Shown here: positions 36,913 through 45,752 of the stretch, in pieces
How the letters are laid out: every line of letters starts with the position of its first letter
Position numbering within the stretch: the stretch's first letter is position 1
Source of the DNA: Chitinophagaceae bacterium
Lineage (GTDB): Bacteria; Bacteroidota; Bacteroidia; Chitinophagales; Chitinophagaceae
DNA: 64,000 bases
Reading direction: 5' to 3'
Assembly (NCBI GenBank): GCA_947452965.1
Contig: CANGEW010000010.1
Location: 1-64,000 of the forward strand
Position numbers and translations under genes: made by a program
The notes under the pieces: generated by a model
The model's database searches: none
What the model was told of the DNA's origin: nothing
What the model saw: only the letters and a program-made list of their open reading frames with translations

Positions 36913-37917
36913 ATGAAGATTAATAGAAAGATCCAAACATTAGATGAATTCACTATTCAACAAATGCGCGATTTTACAAACGCCACTGGGGAACTGGCAG
37001 GCTTATTAAGAGACATAGGATTAGCTGCCAAAAGGGTGCATGTGGAAGTAAACAAAGCGGGATTGGTTGACATTTTGGGCGATGCAGGTACTATGAATGT
37101 ACAAGGAGAGGAAGTGAAAAAACTAGATATTTTCGCTAATAATCAATTTATGGGTGTTTTACGCCACGGCATTAGTTGCGCAGGTATTGGAAGTGAAGAA
37201 ATGGATGATGTGGAGATTTTTAATGATGAGATTAGTAATAAGTCTAAATACGTTTGCTTATTTGATCCTTTAGATGGCAGCAGTAATATCGATGTGAACG
37301 TATCCATTGGCACCATTTTTAGTATTTTTAGAAGAGTGAGCGAATTGGGTAAGCCTGCTACAGAAGAAGACTTTTTACAACAAGGAAGCAAACAAGTAGC
37401 AGCCGGATATGTTATTTATGGTTCTTCTACTATGTTAGTGTACGCTACTAAAAGAGGCGTCAATGGGTTTACGCTTGATCAATCCATTGGAGAGTTTACG
37501 TTAAGTCATCCTGATATTACCTGTCCTGATTCTGGTAAAATCTATTCCGTGAATCACGGCAACTTTTTTCAGTATGATGAAAAAATTCAAAACTATATTA
37601 CTACCTGTCAAAAAAAGACAAAAGATAACGGAGGTCCATATACGCAAAGATATATAGGAAGTATGGTGGCAGATGTTCATCGTAATCTTATTAAAGGGGG
37701 TATTTTTATGTACCCTGGCACATTAGATAAACCCAATGGGAAACTTCGGTTGCTTTATGAGTGTAATCCCTTCGCCTATATCATGGAAATGGCTGGCGGA
37801 CTTGCTACCAATGGCACTATGAGAATATTAGATATTCAACCCACTGAAGTACACCAAAGAACGCCGCTTTTTATTGGAAGTAAACGTATGATGGAAGAAT
37901 TGAACAACACTAAATAA
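36913..37917 (+). CDS. fbp: class I fructose-1,6-bisphosphatase
   Basis: Gluconeogenic phosphatase. 334 residues. Metal and phosphate site: GSEEMDDVE (about 95-103), LFDPLDGSSNIDVNVSIGTIF (about 117-137) with the Asp-Pro-Leu-Asp-Gly-Ser core; sugar-phosphate binding by RYIGSMVADVHRNLIKGGIFMYP (about 251-273) and LRLLYECNPFAYIMEMAGG (about 283-301). All are intact. Confidence 0.97.
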   Translation: MKINRKIQTLDEFTIQQMRDFTNATGELAGLLRDIGLAAKRVHVEVNKAGLVDILGDAGTMNVQGEEVKKLDIFANNQFMGVLRHGISCAGIGSEEMDDVEIFNDEISNKSKYVCLFDPLDGSSNIDVNVSIGTIFSIFRRVSELGKPATEEDFLQQGSKQVAAGYVIYGSSTMLVYATKRGVNGFTLDQSIGEFTLSHPDITCPDSGKIYSVNHGNFFQYDEKIQNYITTCQKKTKDNGGPYTQRYIGSMVADVHRNLIKGGIFMYPGTLDKPNGKLRLLYECNPFAYIMEMAGGLATNGTMRILDIQPTEVHQRTPLFIGSKRMMEELNNTK

Positions 37918-37923
37918 GTATTG

Positions 37924-38685
37924 ATGAGTAAAGTGATTATTTCTGTTAAAGACTTAGTAAAAAAATATGGGTCATTTACTGCAGTAAAATCAATTTCCTT
38001 TGATGTAATGGAAGGAGAGATTTTTGGGTTATTGGGTCCCAACGGAGCAGGGAAATCAACCACATTGGAGATTATTGAAACACTTCGAGATAAAACATCA
38101 GGAGAGGTGCTGGTAGATGGTTGTAATTTAGATACAGAAGCAGCTTCAATTAAAAAAATCATAGGAGTTCAATTACAAACATCGGGGTACTATCCCGGAT
38201 TAAATCTAACCGAGTTAATCAAGCTATTTGCAGGGTTATACAATAGAGAGGTGAATCCAATTGATTTACTTAAAAAGGTCAACTTGGAAGATAAAGCAAA
38301 AAATAAATTTAAGGAGTTAAGCGGCGGACAAAAACAGCGATTTTCTATTGCAACTACTTTAATCAATCAGCCCAAAATTATTTTCTTGGACGAGCCTACC
38401 ACAGGATTAGATCCTCAAGCAAGAAGAAATCTATGGGATTTGATTAAGAATATAAGAGAACAAGGTACTACCGTTATTATTACCACTCATTATATGGACG
38501 AGGCAGAACAATTATGTGATAGAATCGCTATCATGGACCAAGGTAAAATAATTCAACTTGATTCTCCAGAAAACATGATCGATAAACTTGTTGCAACAGG
38601 TTTTGAAAGGCCAAAACAAGTTAAAGCAGCTAATTTGGAGGATGTTTTTATACATTTAACTGGCAGAGAGATGAGAGATGAATAA
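37924..38685 (+). CDS. ABC transporter ATP-binding protein (ABC-2 export type), without adjacent permease
   Basis: A 253-residue ATPase (ATG at 37924; the TTG three bases before is less likely). Walker A GPNGAGKST (about 38-46), signature LSGGQKQR (about 136-143), Walker B IIFLDEPTTGLDP (about 157-169) and switch His in TTHYMDEAEQLCDR. It resembles the CcmA/ABC-2 drug or polysaccharide export ATPases. Genes of this type are normally followed by a permease; here the ATGA-overlapping frame dies after 14 codons and an FKBP gene follows. It follows fbp by 6 nt. The exported substrate is unknown. Confidence 0.9.
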   Translation: MSKVIISVKDLVKKYGSFTAVKSISFDVMEGEIFGLLGPNGAGKSTTLEIIETLRDKTSGEVLVDGCNLDTEAASIKKIIGVQLQTSGYYPGLNLTELIKLFAGLYNREVNPIDLLKKVNLEDKAKNKFKELSGGQKQRFSIATTLINQPKIIFLDEPTTGLDPQARRNLWDLIKNIREQGTTVIITTHYMDEAEQLCDRIAIMDQGKIIQLDSPENMIDKLVATGFERPKQVKAANLEDVFIHLTGREMRDE

Positions 38686-38732
38686 AGTTCTGTTTATTTG
38701 TACATTATTTTTAACTATATAAATCTTTGTAA

Positions 38733-39482
38733 ATGAAAAAAGTGTTACTGGTTTTTACTGTAATAAATTGTTTTGCTATTTCTATAAATGCTCAAGCGCC
38801 AACCAAAGCTAAACCATCAAAAGAAACAGCCTCAAAAGCACCTGCTACGAATGCTAAGGTTGATATGAAATCATTAAATGATAGCTTTAGCTACGCCGCT
38901 GGCGTTAGTATTGCTAATAATATGAAAGAACAAGGGATTACTTCACTGAATATGAATTTGTTGATGAAAGCTTTTAACGATGTATTGGGTAACAAACCCG
39001 TTTTATTAACTCCAGAACAATCTAATATGTGTGTTCAAAAAAAATTACAAGAGTATGCTGAAAAAAAATCAGCAGCACAAAAACAACAAGGACAAGAGTT
39101 TTTAGCCAAAAACAAATCTCGTAAAGAGGTGGTAACACTTCCTGATGGTCTTCAATATGAGATTTTGAAAGCCGGTGAAACTGAAGGAGTAAAACCAACG
39201 GCTCAAGATACTGTTGTAGTTGATTATGTAGGAACATTAATTGATGGTAAGGAATTTGACAATTCAATTAAAAGAGGACAACCAGCAGAATTTCCTGTTG
39301 GAGGAGTAATCAAAGGATGGACTGAAATTTTGCAATTAATGACAAAAGGTGCTCATTGGAAAGTGTATATTCCTAGCGAATTAGGTTATGGCGATAGAGG
39401 AGCGGGTGGTTCTATTCCTCCGGGAGCAACCTTGGTATTTGAAATCACATTAAGGGATATTAAGCCTGTCGTTAAAAAATAA
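38733..39482 (+). CDS. FKBP-type peptidyl-prolyl isomerase, Mip/FklB-like, exported
   Basis: A 249-residue protein folding helper. Signal peptide about 1-20 (SINAQ), Lys/Ala/Pro-rich linker, an N-terminal FKBP dimerisation domain (DSFSYAAGVSIANNMKEQGI, about 49-68) and a C-terminal FKBP domain (about 150-247) with DTVVVDYVGTLIDGKEFDNS, GVIKGWTEILQLM and IPSELGYGDRGAGGSIPPGATLVFE. Active-site aromatic and Asp residues are kept. It acts outside the cytoplasm. Its TAA overlaps the ATG of the next gene (TAATG at 39480-39484). Confidence 0.95.
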   Translation: MKKVLLVFTVINCFAISINAQAPTKAKPSKETASKAPATNAKVDMKSLNDSFSYAAGVSIANNMKEQGITSLNMNLLMKAFNDVLGNKPVLLTPEQSNMCVQKKLQEYAEKKSAAQKQQGQEFLAKNKSRKEVVTLPDGLQYEILKAGETEGVKPTAQDTVVVDYVGTLIDGKEFDNSIKRGQPAEFPVGGVIKGWTEILQLMTKGAHWKVYIPSELGYGDRGAGGSIPPGATLVFEITLRDIKPVVKK

Positions 39483-40009
39483 TGGACAATTCAATTTATC
39501 CAATAGGAGATTATATCGAGCATTCTTTTTCCGCAGAACATTTGCGGGAACGGATGCTCGATATTCGTTTTTTGCCCCAATCTTTAGAGCATGCGGTTAA
39601 TAATTTAGATGAATTTCAACTGAACACTTCTTACAGGGAAGGAGGTTGGAATATAAAACAGATTGTACACCATTTGGCCGATAGTCACATGAACGCTTTT
39701 ATAAGATGCAAATTGGCACTTACAGAAGACAATCCACTCATCAAGCCTTATGACCAGGATCTTTGGGCTGAGATGTCTGATGCAAAAGATCTTCCAATCA
39801 ATATATCAATAACGTTGTTACATGCATTGCATCTGCGTTGGCACGAACTTTTTTCTTCAATCAAAGAAAACCAATGGAGCAGTAGTGTGATGCATCCCGA
39901 ATATAATCGTACCATGAGTGTATGGTTTATATTGGGATTGTATGCATGGCATGGAAAACATCATGTGGCACAAATTCAAGGCTTGCGCGACAAAATGAAT
40001 TGGAAGTAA
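39482..40009 (+). CDS. DinB/YfiT-like putative metal-dependent hydrolase (bacillithiol transferase type)
   Basis: A 175-residue four-helix protein of the DinB superfamily close to Bacillus YfiT. Metal-ligand histidines are seen in VHHLADSHMNAF (about 63-74) and in AWHGKHHVAQI (about 158-168). YfiT-like proteins are called bacillithiol-S-transferases or metal hydrolases; Bacteroidota often make bacillithiol, so a thiol-transfer role is plausible but not shown here. The start overlaps the FKBP stop by one base, and NUDIX follows by 9 nt. Confidence 0.85.
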   Translation: MDNSIYPIGDYIEHSFSAEHLRERMLDIRFLPQSLEHAVNNLDEFQLNTSYREGGWNIKQIVHHLADSHMNAFIRCKLALTEDNPLIKPYDQDLWAEMSDAKDLPINISITLLHALHLRWHELFSSIKENQWSSSVMHPEYNRTMSVWFILGLYAWHGKHHVAQIQGLRDKMNWK

Positions 40010-40018
40010 AATATACTT

Positions 40019-40564
40019 ATGAATGTAGAAGTTTTATCCTCAGAATATTTTAGCAATCATCATTACTTTACAGCTCGAAAAGACGCCTATCAGCTTCCTT
40101 CAGGTAAGAAAGTGGATCCTTATTTTGTTGTAGAAATGCCTTCAAGTGTAACGGCCATGGCTATCACACAAAATAATGAAGTCGTAATCATTGAACAGTA
40201 CCGCCATCCGATTAACCAATCTATATTGGAATTACCAGGAGGGTTTATTGAAAATGGTGAAGACCCCTCAGTGGCAGTGAAAAGAGAATTATTAGAAGAA
40301 ACAGGTTATGATTTTGAACAAATTGAATGGCTAGCCACCACCTATGGTAATCCAGGTGTTTTAAATGGAGTAACCTATTTGTATTTGGCAACTGGAGGCG
40401 TGAAAGTGTCAAAACAAACGTTGGATGCCAATGAGGAAATTACCATTCAACTCAAATCTTTAGAGGAAACAAGACAGTTATTAAGAGATTCGAAAATCAA
40501 ACAAAGCATGCATGCGCTTTGTCTATTTCATGGGTTTTCGAAATTAGATCAGCTAAAGAAGTGA
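40019..40564 (+). CDS. NUDIX hydrolase, ADP-ribose pyrophosphatase-like
   Basis: A 181-residue hydrolase of nucleoside diphosphate linked to a moiety X. The Nudix box is complete: GGFIENGEDPSVAVKRELLEETGY (about 77-100; G-x5-E-x7-REUxEExGU). The preceding VVIIEQYRHPINQSILELPGG resembles ADP-ribose pyrophosphatases (RHPI, ELPGG). Its end overlaps the convergent folC by 12 nt. Confidence 0.9.
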   Translation: MNVEVLSSEYFSNHHYFTARKDAYQLPSGKKVDPYFVVEMPSSVTAMAITQNNEVVIIEQYRHPINQSILELPGGFIENGEDPSVAVKRELLEETGYDFEQIEWLATTYGNPGVLNGVTYLYLATGGVKVSKQTLDANEEITIQLKSLEETRQLLRDSKIKQSMHALCLFHGFSKLDQLKK

Positions 40565-41854
40565 TCCCTTCACTTCAGCTAGAACAAAAAAACTCCCACA
40601 AACAATAATTACATCGTTTATGGATGATTGTGATAAAGCCGTATGAATTGCCAGGTTTACATCATCATAGCTTTCGCCCAATAAATTTTTGCTGTTGGCT
40701 AATGCCTGTAACTCTTTATGAGGAAGAGCTCTGGGGATATGTGCATTAGTAAAATAGTATTTTGCAGATGAAGGTAATACATCTAAAACACCATTTAAGT
40801 TTTTGTCATTTACAAAACCCAATATAAAATGCCAGTCTTGATTTGTAAAGTCTGATTTCAGTTGATTAAGTAACTCTTGAATGCCCTCTTTATTATGGGC
40901 TACATCATGAATGATTGTGGGGTTATTACTTACAATATCCCATCGTCCTTGAAGTCCTGTTAGCCCTTTAATATTTTTTAGCGCTTGGTTACGGTTCTCA
41001 ATATGTACAGCAAATGGTGTGTTTTTTAATAGATTCAAAGCGGTTAAAACAGTCCTCAGATTTTTAGCTTGATATTTTCCTAAAAGGTCTATTGATATCG
41101 TTTCTTTGTGAAGAGAATGTTTGTTTTCAAAAATGCATTCGAGATAGTGAGTTTCTTTTTCAATTGAAAGTATATCAAATTCTTCTTCTGCATAGATAGC
41201 AAAGGTATTCATTTCAGTTACTTTCTTTTCAAAAACACTTTTTGTGTTTGGTAAAACTTCTCCAATTACTACAGGAGTTTTTTCTTTTATGATGCCAGCT
41301 TTTTCAAAGGCTATTTCTTCTAATGTATTGCCCAGTAAATTAGTGTGGTCTAATCCAATATTAGTAATGATGGATAGAATAGGGGTGATGATATTTGTGC
41401 TGTCTAATCGGCCACCCAGACCGGTTTCTATTACTGCTATATCTACTGCATGTTTTGAAAAATATTCAAATGCCATAGCTACAGTTAATTCAAAAAAGGA
41501 AGGCTGTATATCTTTACAAAGTTCTTTTGTTCTTTCTGTGAATTCAATCACAAATTTTTCCTCAATCATTTTTCCATTAATGCGTATACGTTCGCCAAAA
41601 TGTTTGATGTGTGGGGATGTGTATAGTCCGGTCTTAAAACCTTGTTGCTGCAGCATGGCAGCTATCATGTGACTCGTGCTTCCTTTTCCGTTAGTGCCTG
41701 CAATATGAATTGTTTTTATTTTTTTTTCAGGATTACCTATGGCATTACAAAGTGCTATAGTGTTATGGATATCTTTTTTATAAGCAGCAGCACCCACACG
41801 AGAAAACATAGGTAGCTGACTATATAAGTACTGTAGTGTTTGATCGTAATTCAT
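40553..41854 (-). CDS. folC: bifunctional folylpolyglutamate/dihydrofolate synthase
   Basis: Adds glutamate to folates and makes dihydrofolate. 433 residues. ATP loop HIAGTNGKGSTSHMIAAML (about 50-68), SPHIKHFGERIRING (about 80-94), ETGLGGRLDSTNI (about 142-154) and LDHTNLLGNTLEEIAFEKAGIIK (about 168-190) are all standard. The C-terminal domain has HDVAHNKEGIQEL. It follows the TonB-like gene by 23 nt; in relatives this gene often closes an exbB-exbD-tonB run. Confidence 0.95.
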   Translation of the reverse strand: MNYDQTLQYLYSQLPMFSRVGAAAYKKDIHNTIALCNAIGNPEKKIKTIHIAGTNGKGSTSHMIAAMLQQQGFKTGLYTSPHIKHFGERIRINGKMIEEKFVIEFTERTKELCKDIQPSFFELTVAMAFEYFSKHAVDIAVIETGLGGRLDSTNIITPILSIITNIGLDHTNLLGNTLEEIAFEKAGIIKEKTPVVIGEVLPNTKSVFEKKVTEMNTFAIYAEEEFDILSIEKETHYLECIFENKHSLHKETISIDLLGKYQAKNLRTVLTALNLLKNTPFAVHIENRNQALKNIKGLTGLQGRWDIVSNNPTIIHDVAHNKEGIQELLNQLKSDFTNQDWHFILGFVNDKNLNGVLDVLPSSAKYYFTNAHIPRALPHKELQALANSKNLLGESYDDVNLAIHTALSQSSINDVIIVCGSFFVLAEVKGSLL

Positions 41855-41877
41855 CTTGTAAAGGCTAGCTCAAAAAA

Positions 41878-42711
41878 TCAGTGTACATCGAATTTGAACT
41901 CAACAGTAATTTGAGATTCTTGGTCAGCTTTGTTAAATTCCATTTTGTTGAGATAATTATTAATGGCATTTGCGTAAGCCTGATTTCTGGTTGTACTTCC
42001 TTTATCAAATGTGATGAAGCGACCTTTTCCAGATGGAGAGACTATAATAACAGCGTATATCGTAGCCTTATTTAAATCACCTTCAAATTGATAATGATCA
42101 ATAATGCGTCTGTTTCCTTTAATTACTTTAGGACCGCCTTTTTTTCCTCCAGGGGTATCGCCATATGAATCTTTGTCGCCTTTTGGGTCGCCATTATCAC
42201 CTATCTTATTTTTGTTATTCCCTTGATATTTGAATTCATTATCTTCAGTTGTATTATTACCATTCTTTCCTTTGTCTGGACCGTTATAGGTTATTTTAGG
42301 GCTTTTATTATTGTTTGTATAATCAGAATTATTGAGGTCCTTCTTTGTATTACTGGGGTTGTTTTTTTTATTATCTGATTTTACAATAGTCGCAGCTTCA
42401 TTGTTGAGTTCATCGTCTTTGTTTACTTGTTCATCTTGATTAGATGGACTATTAGATCCATTTGAATTTTCTTCTTTTGTGATAGTTTGCTTTCCTTTAA
42501 TAAGGGGTTGATTATCGCCATCACCATTTAGGTTATTACCTAAATTTACTTCAATCAAATCCATTACAGGCGTTGCTGGAGGGGTTTGACTATGCCATCT
42601 GGTAATGAAAAAAAGTAGAAATAATAAAGCATATACTAATAAAGTATATAACAGGGCTTTTTTGTTTTTTTCGGATTCTTGTGTGTAGGATAACATAAGG
42701 TTGATTCTCAA
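41878..42711 (-). CDS. TonB-like energy transducer with Asn/Asp/Lys-rich linker
   Basis: A 277-residue protein: short cytoplasmic tail, one membrane span (about 19-37), a long disordered linker (about 55-195) rich in Asn, Asp, Lys, Gly, then a TonB-like C-terminal fold (about 200-277) with IYAVIIVSPSGKGRFITFDKGSTTRNQAYANAI. Classical TonB linkers are Pro-rich; this one is not. The start may be the internal ATG at 42696 (MLSYTQ). ExbB/ExbD are not adjacent: a divergent EamA gene lies upstream. Role in powering outer-membrane receptors is inferred. Confidence 0.7.
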   Translation of the reverse strand: MRINLMLSYTQESEKNKKALLYTLLVYALLFLLFFITRWHSQTPPATPVMDLIEVNLGNNLNGDGDNQPLIKGKQTITKEENSNGSNSPSNQDEQVNKDDELNNEAATIVKSDNKKNNPSNTKKDLNNSDYTNNNKSPKITYNGPDKGKNGNNTTEDNEFKYQGNNKNKIGDNGDPKGDKDSYGDTPGGKKGGPKVIKGNRRIIDHYQFEGDLNKATIYAVIIVSPSGKGRFITFDKGSTTRNQAYANAINNYLNKMEFNKADQESQITVEFKFDVH

Positions 42712-42860
42712 ATAAAGTTATTAATAATTTTATTCCAAAATGTTAATATTGTCATAGATTTTTATTTTATATCACTTTTAATCGAAGCGTTTCAACTACA
42801 ATTGAAATGGTTAACTTCGCCAAGAGGGTATTCTGATTTACAGCGTATTCCGTTTGATTT

Positions 42861-43760
42861 ATGAAAAAGGCATTTATTCAATTACATACAGCAGTTTTTC
42901 TTGCAGGGTTTACAGCTATTTTGGGAAAACTTATTCTGTTGAATGAAGGGTTGTTGGTTTGGTACAGATTATTAATGTCTATATTGATATTGGGAGTGGG
43001 GTTGTTGTATAAAAATAAATTGGAAAAAATAGCCTGGATTGATTTTGCGAAAATAATGGGCGTGGGGTTGATCTTGGCTTTTCATTGGGTAGCTTTTTAC
43101 GGAAGTGTAAAATATGGGAATGTTTCTGTTGCGGTGGTGTGCTTGTCTGCTGCAGGTTTTTTTTCTGCATTAATAGAACCCCTAATTCTGAGAAAAAAAG
43201 TAGTAATGGTTGAAGTGTTCCTGGGCCTGCTGGCCGTACTGGGCATTTACATTATTTTTGATTTTAATCCTCAGTTTAAGGTAGGCATTATTTTTGGTAT
43301 GATTTCGGCAGTAGGCAGTGCCACTTTCCCAATTCTAAATAAGAAGTTACTGGAGCGATTTTCGCCTAAAACACTCACTTTTTATGAGCTTTCGGGTGGA
43401 TTCTTATTATTGTCGTTACTCTTGCCCTTCTATTTCATGAAATTTGCACCTCAATATTATATTCCTTCATTAGCAGATACAGGGTGGTTGTTTATTTTAG
43501 TGGCTGTTTGTACGGTTTTTGCCTACGATTTACAATTGAATGCACTTACTAAAATATCGGCATTTACGTCTAATCTTACCTATAATTTGGAACCGCTTTA
43601 TGGTATTATTTTGGCCTTTCTATTGTTCAAAGAGCACCACTTGTTAAACGGTTATTTTTATGTGGGATTATTGTTGATCGTGTTAGCCATAGCTCTGCAG
43701 ATGTTGCGGGTAATGTATTTTGTCAAAGTTCCAGATGTTCCAGATGTTCAAAAAGGTTAA
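42861..43760 (+). CDS. EamA/DMT-family transporter
   Basis: A 299-residue membrane protein with about ten spans in two EamA repeats; the first begins LHTAVFLAGFTAILGKLILLNEGLLVWYR, and the second has AVGSATFPILNKKLLERFSP (about 152-171). The substrate is unknown (metabolite export is usual). The last dozen residues, VKVPDVPDVQKG, are encoded by copy B of the dispersed GTTCCAGATGTT repeat, whose sequence also supplies the stop codon. The natural C-terminus has therefore probably been replaced. Confidence 0.85.
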   Translation: MKKAFIQLHTAVFLAGFTAILGKLILLNEGLLVWYRLLMSILILGVGLLYKNKLEKIAWIDFAKIMGVGLILAFHWVAFYGSVKYGNVSVAVVCLSAAGFFSALIEPLILRKKVVMVEVFLGLLAVLGIYIIFDFNPQFKVGIIFGMISAVGSATFPILNKKLLERFSPKTLTFYELSGGFLLLSLLLPFYFMKFAPQYYIPSLADTGWLFILVAVCTVFAYDLQLNALTKISAFTSNLTYNLEPLYGIILAFLLFKEHHLLNGYFYVGLLLIVLAIALQMLRVMYFVKVPDVPDVQKG

Positions 43761-43850
43761 CCTGTGAAACAAGCTGAATTTCCAAAAGTTGGAATGTTAA
43801 CCTCTTGAACCTTTCTAACTTTTGAAACCTTTCGAGCCTCTGAAACCTCT
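43722..43850. repeat. dispersed hairpin-forming repeat, copy B
   Basis: Left modules GTTCCAGATGTTCCAGATGTTC from 43729, then AAAAAGGTTAACC; right modules GTTAACCTCTTGAACCT (from 43796) and TTTTGAAACCTTTCGAGCCTCTGAAACCT. The arms are imperfect reverse complements. The element begins inside the EamA coding region and reaches to about 118 nt before the rpmB start. Confidence 0.72.
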
Positions 43851-43941
43851 CTCAACTACCTATTTTGCCTCATTTTTCCCTTTTTTAGCAATATTTATAA
43901 AAAATAGTTCAACCGAAACTTTATTTATTGATGAAATTACT

Positions 43942-43949
43942 TACCTTTG
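43942..43949 (+). promoter_or_regulatory. -7 box for rpmB operon
   Basis: TACCTTTG matches TAnnTTTG exactly and lies 19 nt before the rpmB start. A well-spaced -33 TTG is not seen. Confidence 0.5.
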
Positions 43950-43968
43950 CCGTCCAAAATTAAGGATC

Positions 43969-44205
43969 ATGGCTAGAGTATGTCAGTTAACAGGAAAGAA
44001 ACCTATCACAGGAAACAAGGTTTCTCATTCAAATATCAAAACCAAGCGTAGGTTCTTACCTAACTTGCAAACCAAGCGTTTCTTCTTAGCAGAAGAAGAT
44101 AAATGGGTTACTTTGAAAGTTTCTTCAGAAGCGATTAGAACAATCAATAAAAATGGTTTGTACAGTGTAGTAAAAGAATTACGCGCTGCAGGTGAAAAAA
44201 TTTAA
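43969..44205 (+). CDS. rpmB: 50S ribosomal protein L28
   Basis: Large-subunit protein bL28, 78 residues from the ATG at 43969 ([20 protein letters not shown]); the in-frame upstream ATG at 43822 reads through repeat and promoter sequence and is rejected. [20 protein letters not shown] and the basic C-terminus are standard. First gene of rpmB-rpmG-DUF4295. Confidence 0.97.
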   Translation: MARVCQLTGKKPITGNKVSHSNIKTKRRFLPNLQTKRFFLAEEDKWVTLKVSSEAIRTINKNGLYSVVKELRAAGEKI

Positions 44206-44229
44206 TAAGCGTTATTAAAAAAATAAACA

Positions 44230-44412
44230 ATGGCAAAGAAAGGTAACAGGGTTCAAGTGATTTTGGAGTGTACCGAACATAAAGCAAGTGGCCTTGCTGG
44301 TACAAGTCGTTATATCACTACCAAGAACAAGAAAAACACTCCAGAACGTATGGAGCTTAAGAAGTATAATTCTACTCTTAAAAAAGTAACCGTACACAAA
44401 GAAATTAAATAA
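44230..44412 (+). CDS. rpmG: 50S ribosomal protein L33
   Basis: Large-subunit protein bL33, 60 residues: [17 protein letters not shown], then [20 protein letters not shown]. The zinc-binding Cys pairs of the C+ type are absent (only one Cys, in LECTEH), so this is the zinc-free C- form. It lies 24 nt after rpmB and 58 nt before DUF4295. Confidence 0.97.
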   Translation: MAKKGNRVQVILECTEHKASGLAGTSRYITTKNKKNTPERMELKKYNSTLKKVTVHKEIK

Positions 44413-44470
44413 TTAATCGGTATTTCTTGAAAGTTGTATTGCTTTCATTCATACCAATAAAATAAGCACA

Positions 44471-44638
44471 ATGGCAAAAGCAGCTAAAACCGCGATTAAA
44501 ACAAAAGACCAAAAAGCAGCAGCTGAGGCAAAAAACTGGACTAAAGTAATTCGCACAATTCGTAGCCCAAAAACAGGTGCGTACACTTTTAAAGAAGCGA
44601 TGGTTCATAAAGACAAGATCAAAGATCATTTGAGTTAA
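44471..44638 (+). CDS. DUF4295 small ribosome-linked protein
   Basis: A 55-residue basic protein (MAKAAKTAIKTKDQKAAAEA, then KNWTKVIRTIRSPKTGAYTF, ending DHLS). It is the Bacteroidota-restricted DUF4295 protein that follows rpmG. I recall that structures of Flavobacterium ribosomes show an extra lineage-specific large-subunit protein that may be this family, but I am not certain. Its position between rpmG and a strong terminator and its composition support a ribosomal role. Confidence 0.9.
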   Translation: MAKAAKTAIKTKDQKAAAEAKNWTKVIRTIRSPKTGAYTFKEAMVHKDKIKDHLS

Positions 44639-44663
44639 TCTTTCTTTTACAATATTTGTATAA

Positions 44664-44700
44664 AGCTGTTCTGATAACTCAGGATGGCTTTCTTTTTTAT
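44664..44700 (+). terminator. terminator of the rpmB-rpmG-DUF4295 operon
   Basis: A 13-bp stem (44664-44676 with 44681-44693, three G-U pairs), TAAC loop, then C and six T. It separates the ribosomal operon from ftsY. Confidence 0.88.
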
Positions 44701-44735
44701 AGGTATATCACTTCAGATATCAATTTTGAAAAATC

Positions 44736-45704
44736 ATGGGAATATTTGATAAAATCTTTGGAAAAAAACAACAACAAGAATCACTGGATCAAGGCTTGCA
44801 GAAAACCCGAGAAGGATTCTTTGGTAAAATAGCCAAGGCCCTTGTTGGTAAAAGTTTGATTGATGAAGATGTTTTGGATGAAGTAGAAAATGCTCTGGTA
44901 AGTGCGGATGTAGGAATTGCTACTACTGTAAAAATTATTGAACAGCTAGAAAAAAGAATTCAAAAAGATAAATACCTAAATGCTGAAGAGCTTCATCGTA
45001 TTATTAAAGAAGAGATACAATCTTTATTAGTAAATGCCCCTGAAGATAATACCTATCAAAATTATGAATTACCTTCAACGCACAAGCCGCATGTGATGCT
45101 GATTGTAGGAGTTAATGGTGTTGGGAAAACCACCACAATTGGTAAATTAGCCCATAATTTTTCCTTAGCTGGTAAGTCAGTATTATTAGGAGCCGCCGAT
45201 ACATTTAGAGCAGCAGCAGTTGATCAATTAACCATTTGGAGCGAAAGAACAAACGTCCCCATCGTTAAAAAAGAAATGGGTAGCGACCCTGCTTCTGTAG
45301 CTTATGATACAGTAATAAGCGGCGTTGCTAAAAATGTAGATGTTATTTTAATTGATACAGCAGGCCGTTTACACAACAAAGCTCATTTGATGGAAGAGCT
45401 CTCTAAAATAAAAAGGGTCATTCAAAAAGTAATTCCCGATGCGCCGCACGAAGTAATGTTGGTACTGGATGGAAGTACAGGACAAAATGCACTGGAACAG
45501 GCAAAGCATTTTACCGTGGCTACAGATGTTACTGCATTGGCCATTACCAAGTTAGATGGAACCGCCAAAGGTGGAGTGGTGCTGGCTATCGCCGATCAAT
45601 TTAAAATTCCTGTGAAGTTTATTGGTGTGGGTGAACAAGCTACCGATTTGCTGGTATTTAATAAACAGTTATTTGTAGACGGTCTTTTTCAGTTACCACA
45701 ATAA
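44736..45704 (+). CDS. ftsY: signal recognition particle receptor FtsY
   Basis: GTPase that docks SRP-ribosome complexes on the membrane. 322 residues, the short NG form without a long acidic A domain. G1 GVNGVGKTTTIGKLA (about 124-138), DTFRAAAVDQL (about 157-167), G3 LIDTAGRLHNKAHLMEEL (about 206-223), G4 TKLDGTAKGG (about 273-282). N-terminal IFDKIFGKK is a membrane-targeting helix. Confidence 0.97.
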   Translation: MGIFDKIFGKKQQQESLDQGLQKTREGFFGKIAKALVGKSLIDEDVLDEVENALVSADVGIATTVKIIEQLEKRIQKDKYLNAEELHRIIKEEIQSLLVNAPEDNTYQNYELPSTHKPHVMLIVGVNGVGKTTTIGKLAHNFSLAGKSVLLGAADTFRAAAVDQLTIWSERTNVPIVKKEMGSDPASVAYDTVISGVAKNVDVILIDTAGRLHNKAHLMEELSKIKRVIQKVIPDAPHEVMLVLDGSTGQNALEQAKHFTVATDVTALAITKLDGTAKGGVVLAIADQFKIPVKFIGVGEQATDLLVFNKQLFVDGLFQLPQ

Positions 45705-45708
45705 AAAA

Positions 45709-45730
45709 GAGCCTCTAAGAATAAAGGCTC
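45709..45730. other. hairpin after ftsY
   Basis: GAGCCT (45709-45714) and AGGCTC (45725-45730) form a perfect 6-bp stem with a 10-nt loop. On the plus strand it is preceded by six A and not followed by T, so it is a weak ftsY terminator at best; read on the minus strand it would be followed by T6. Confidence 0.5.
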
Positions 45731-45752
45731 CGATTACCAAAACTAACTGATT

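Noticed and set aside
43822-43968. 49-residue N-terminal extension of L28
   Set aside because: The extension covers repeat and promoter DNA; bL28 starts at MARVCQ.
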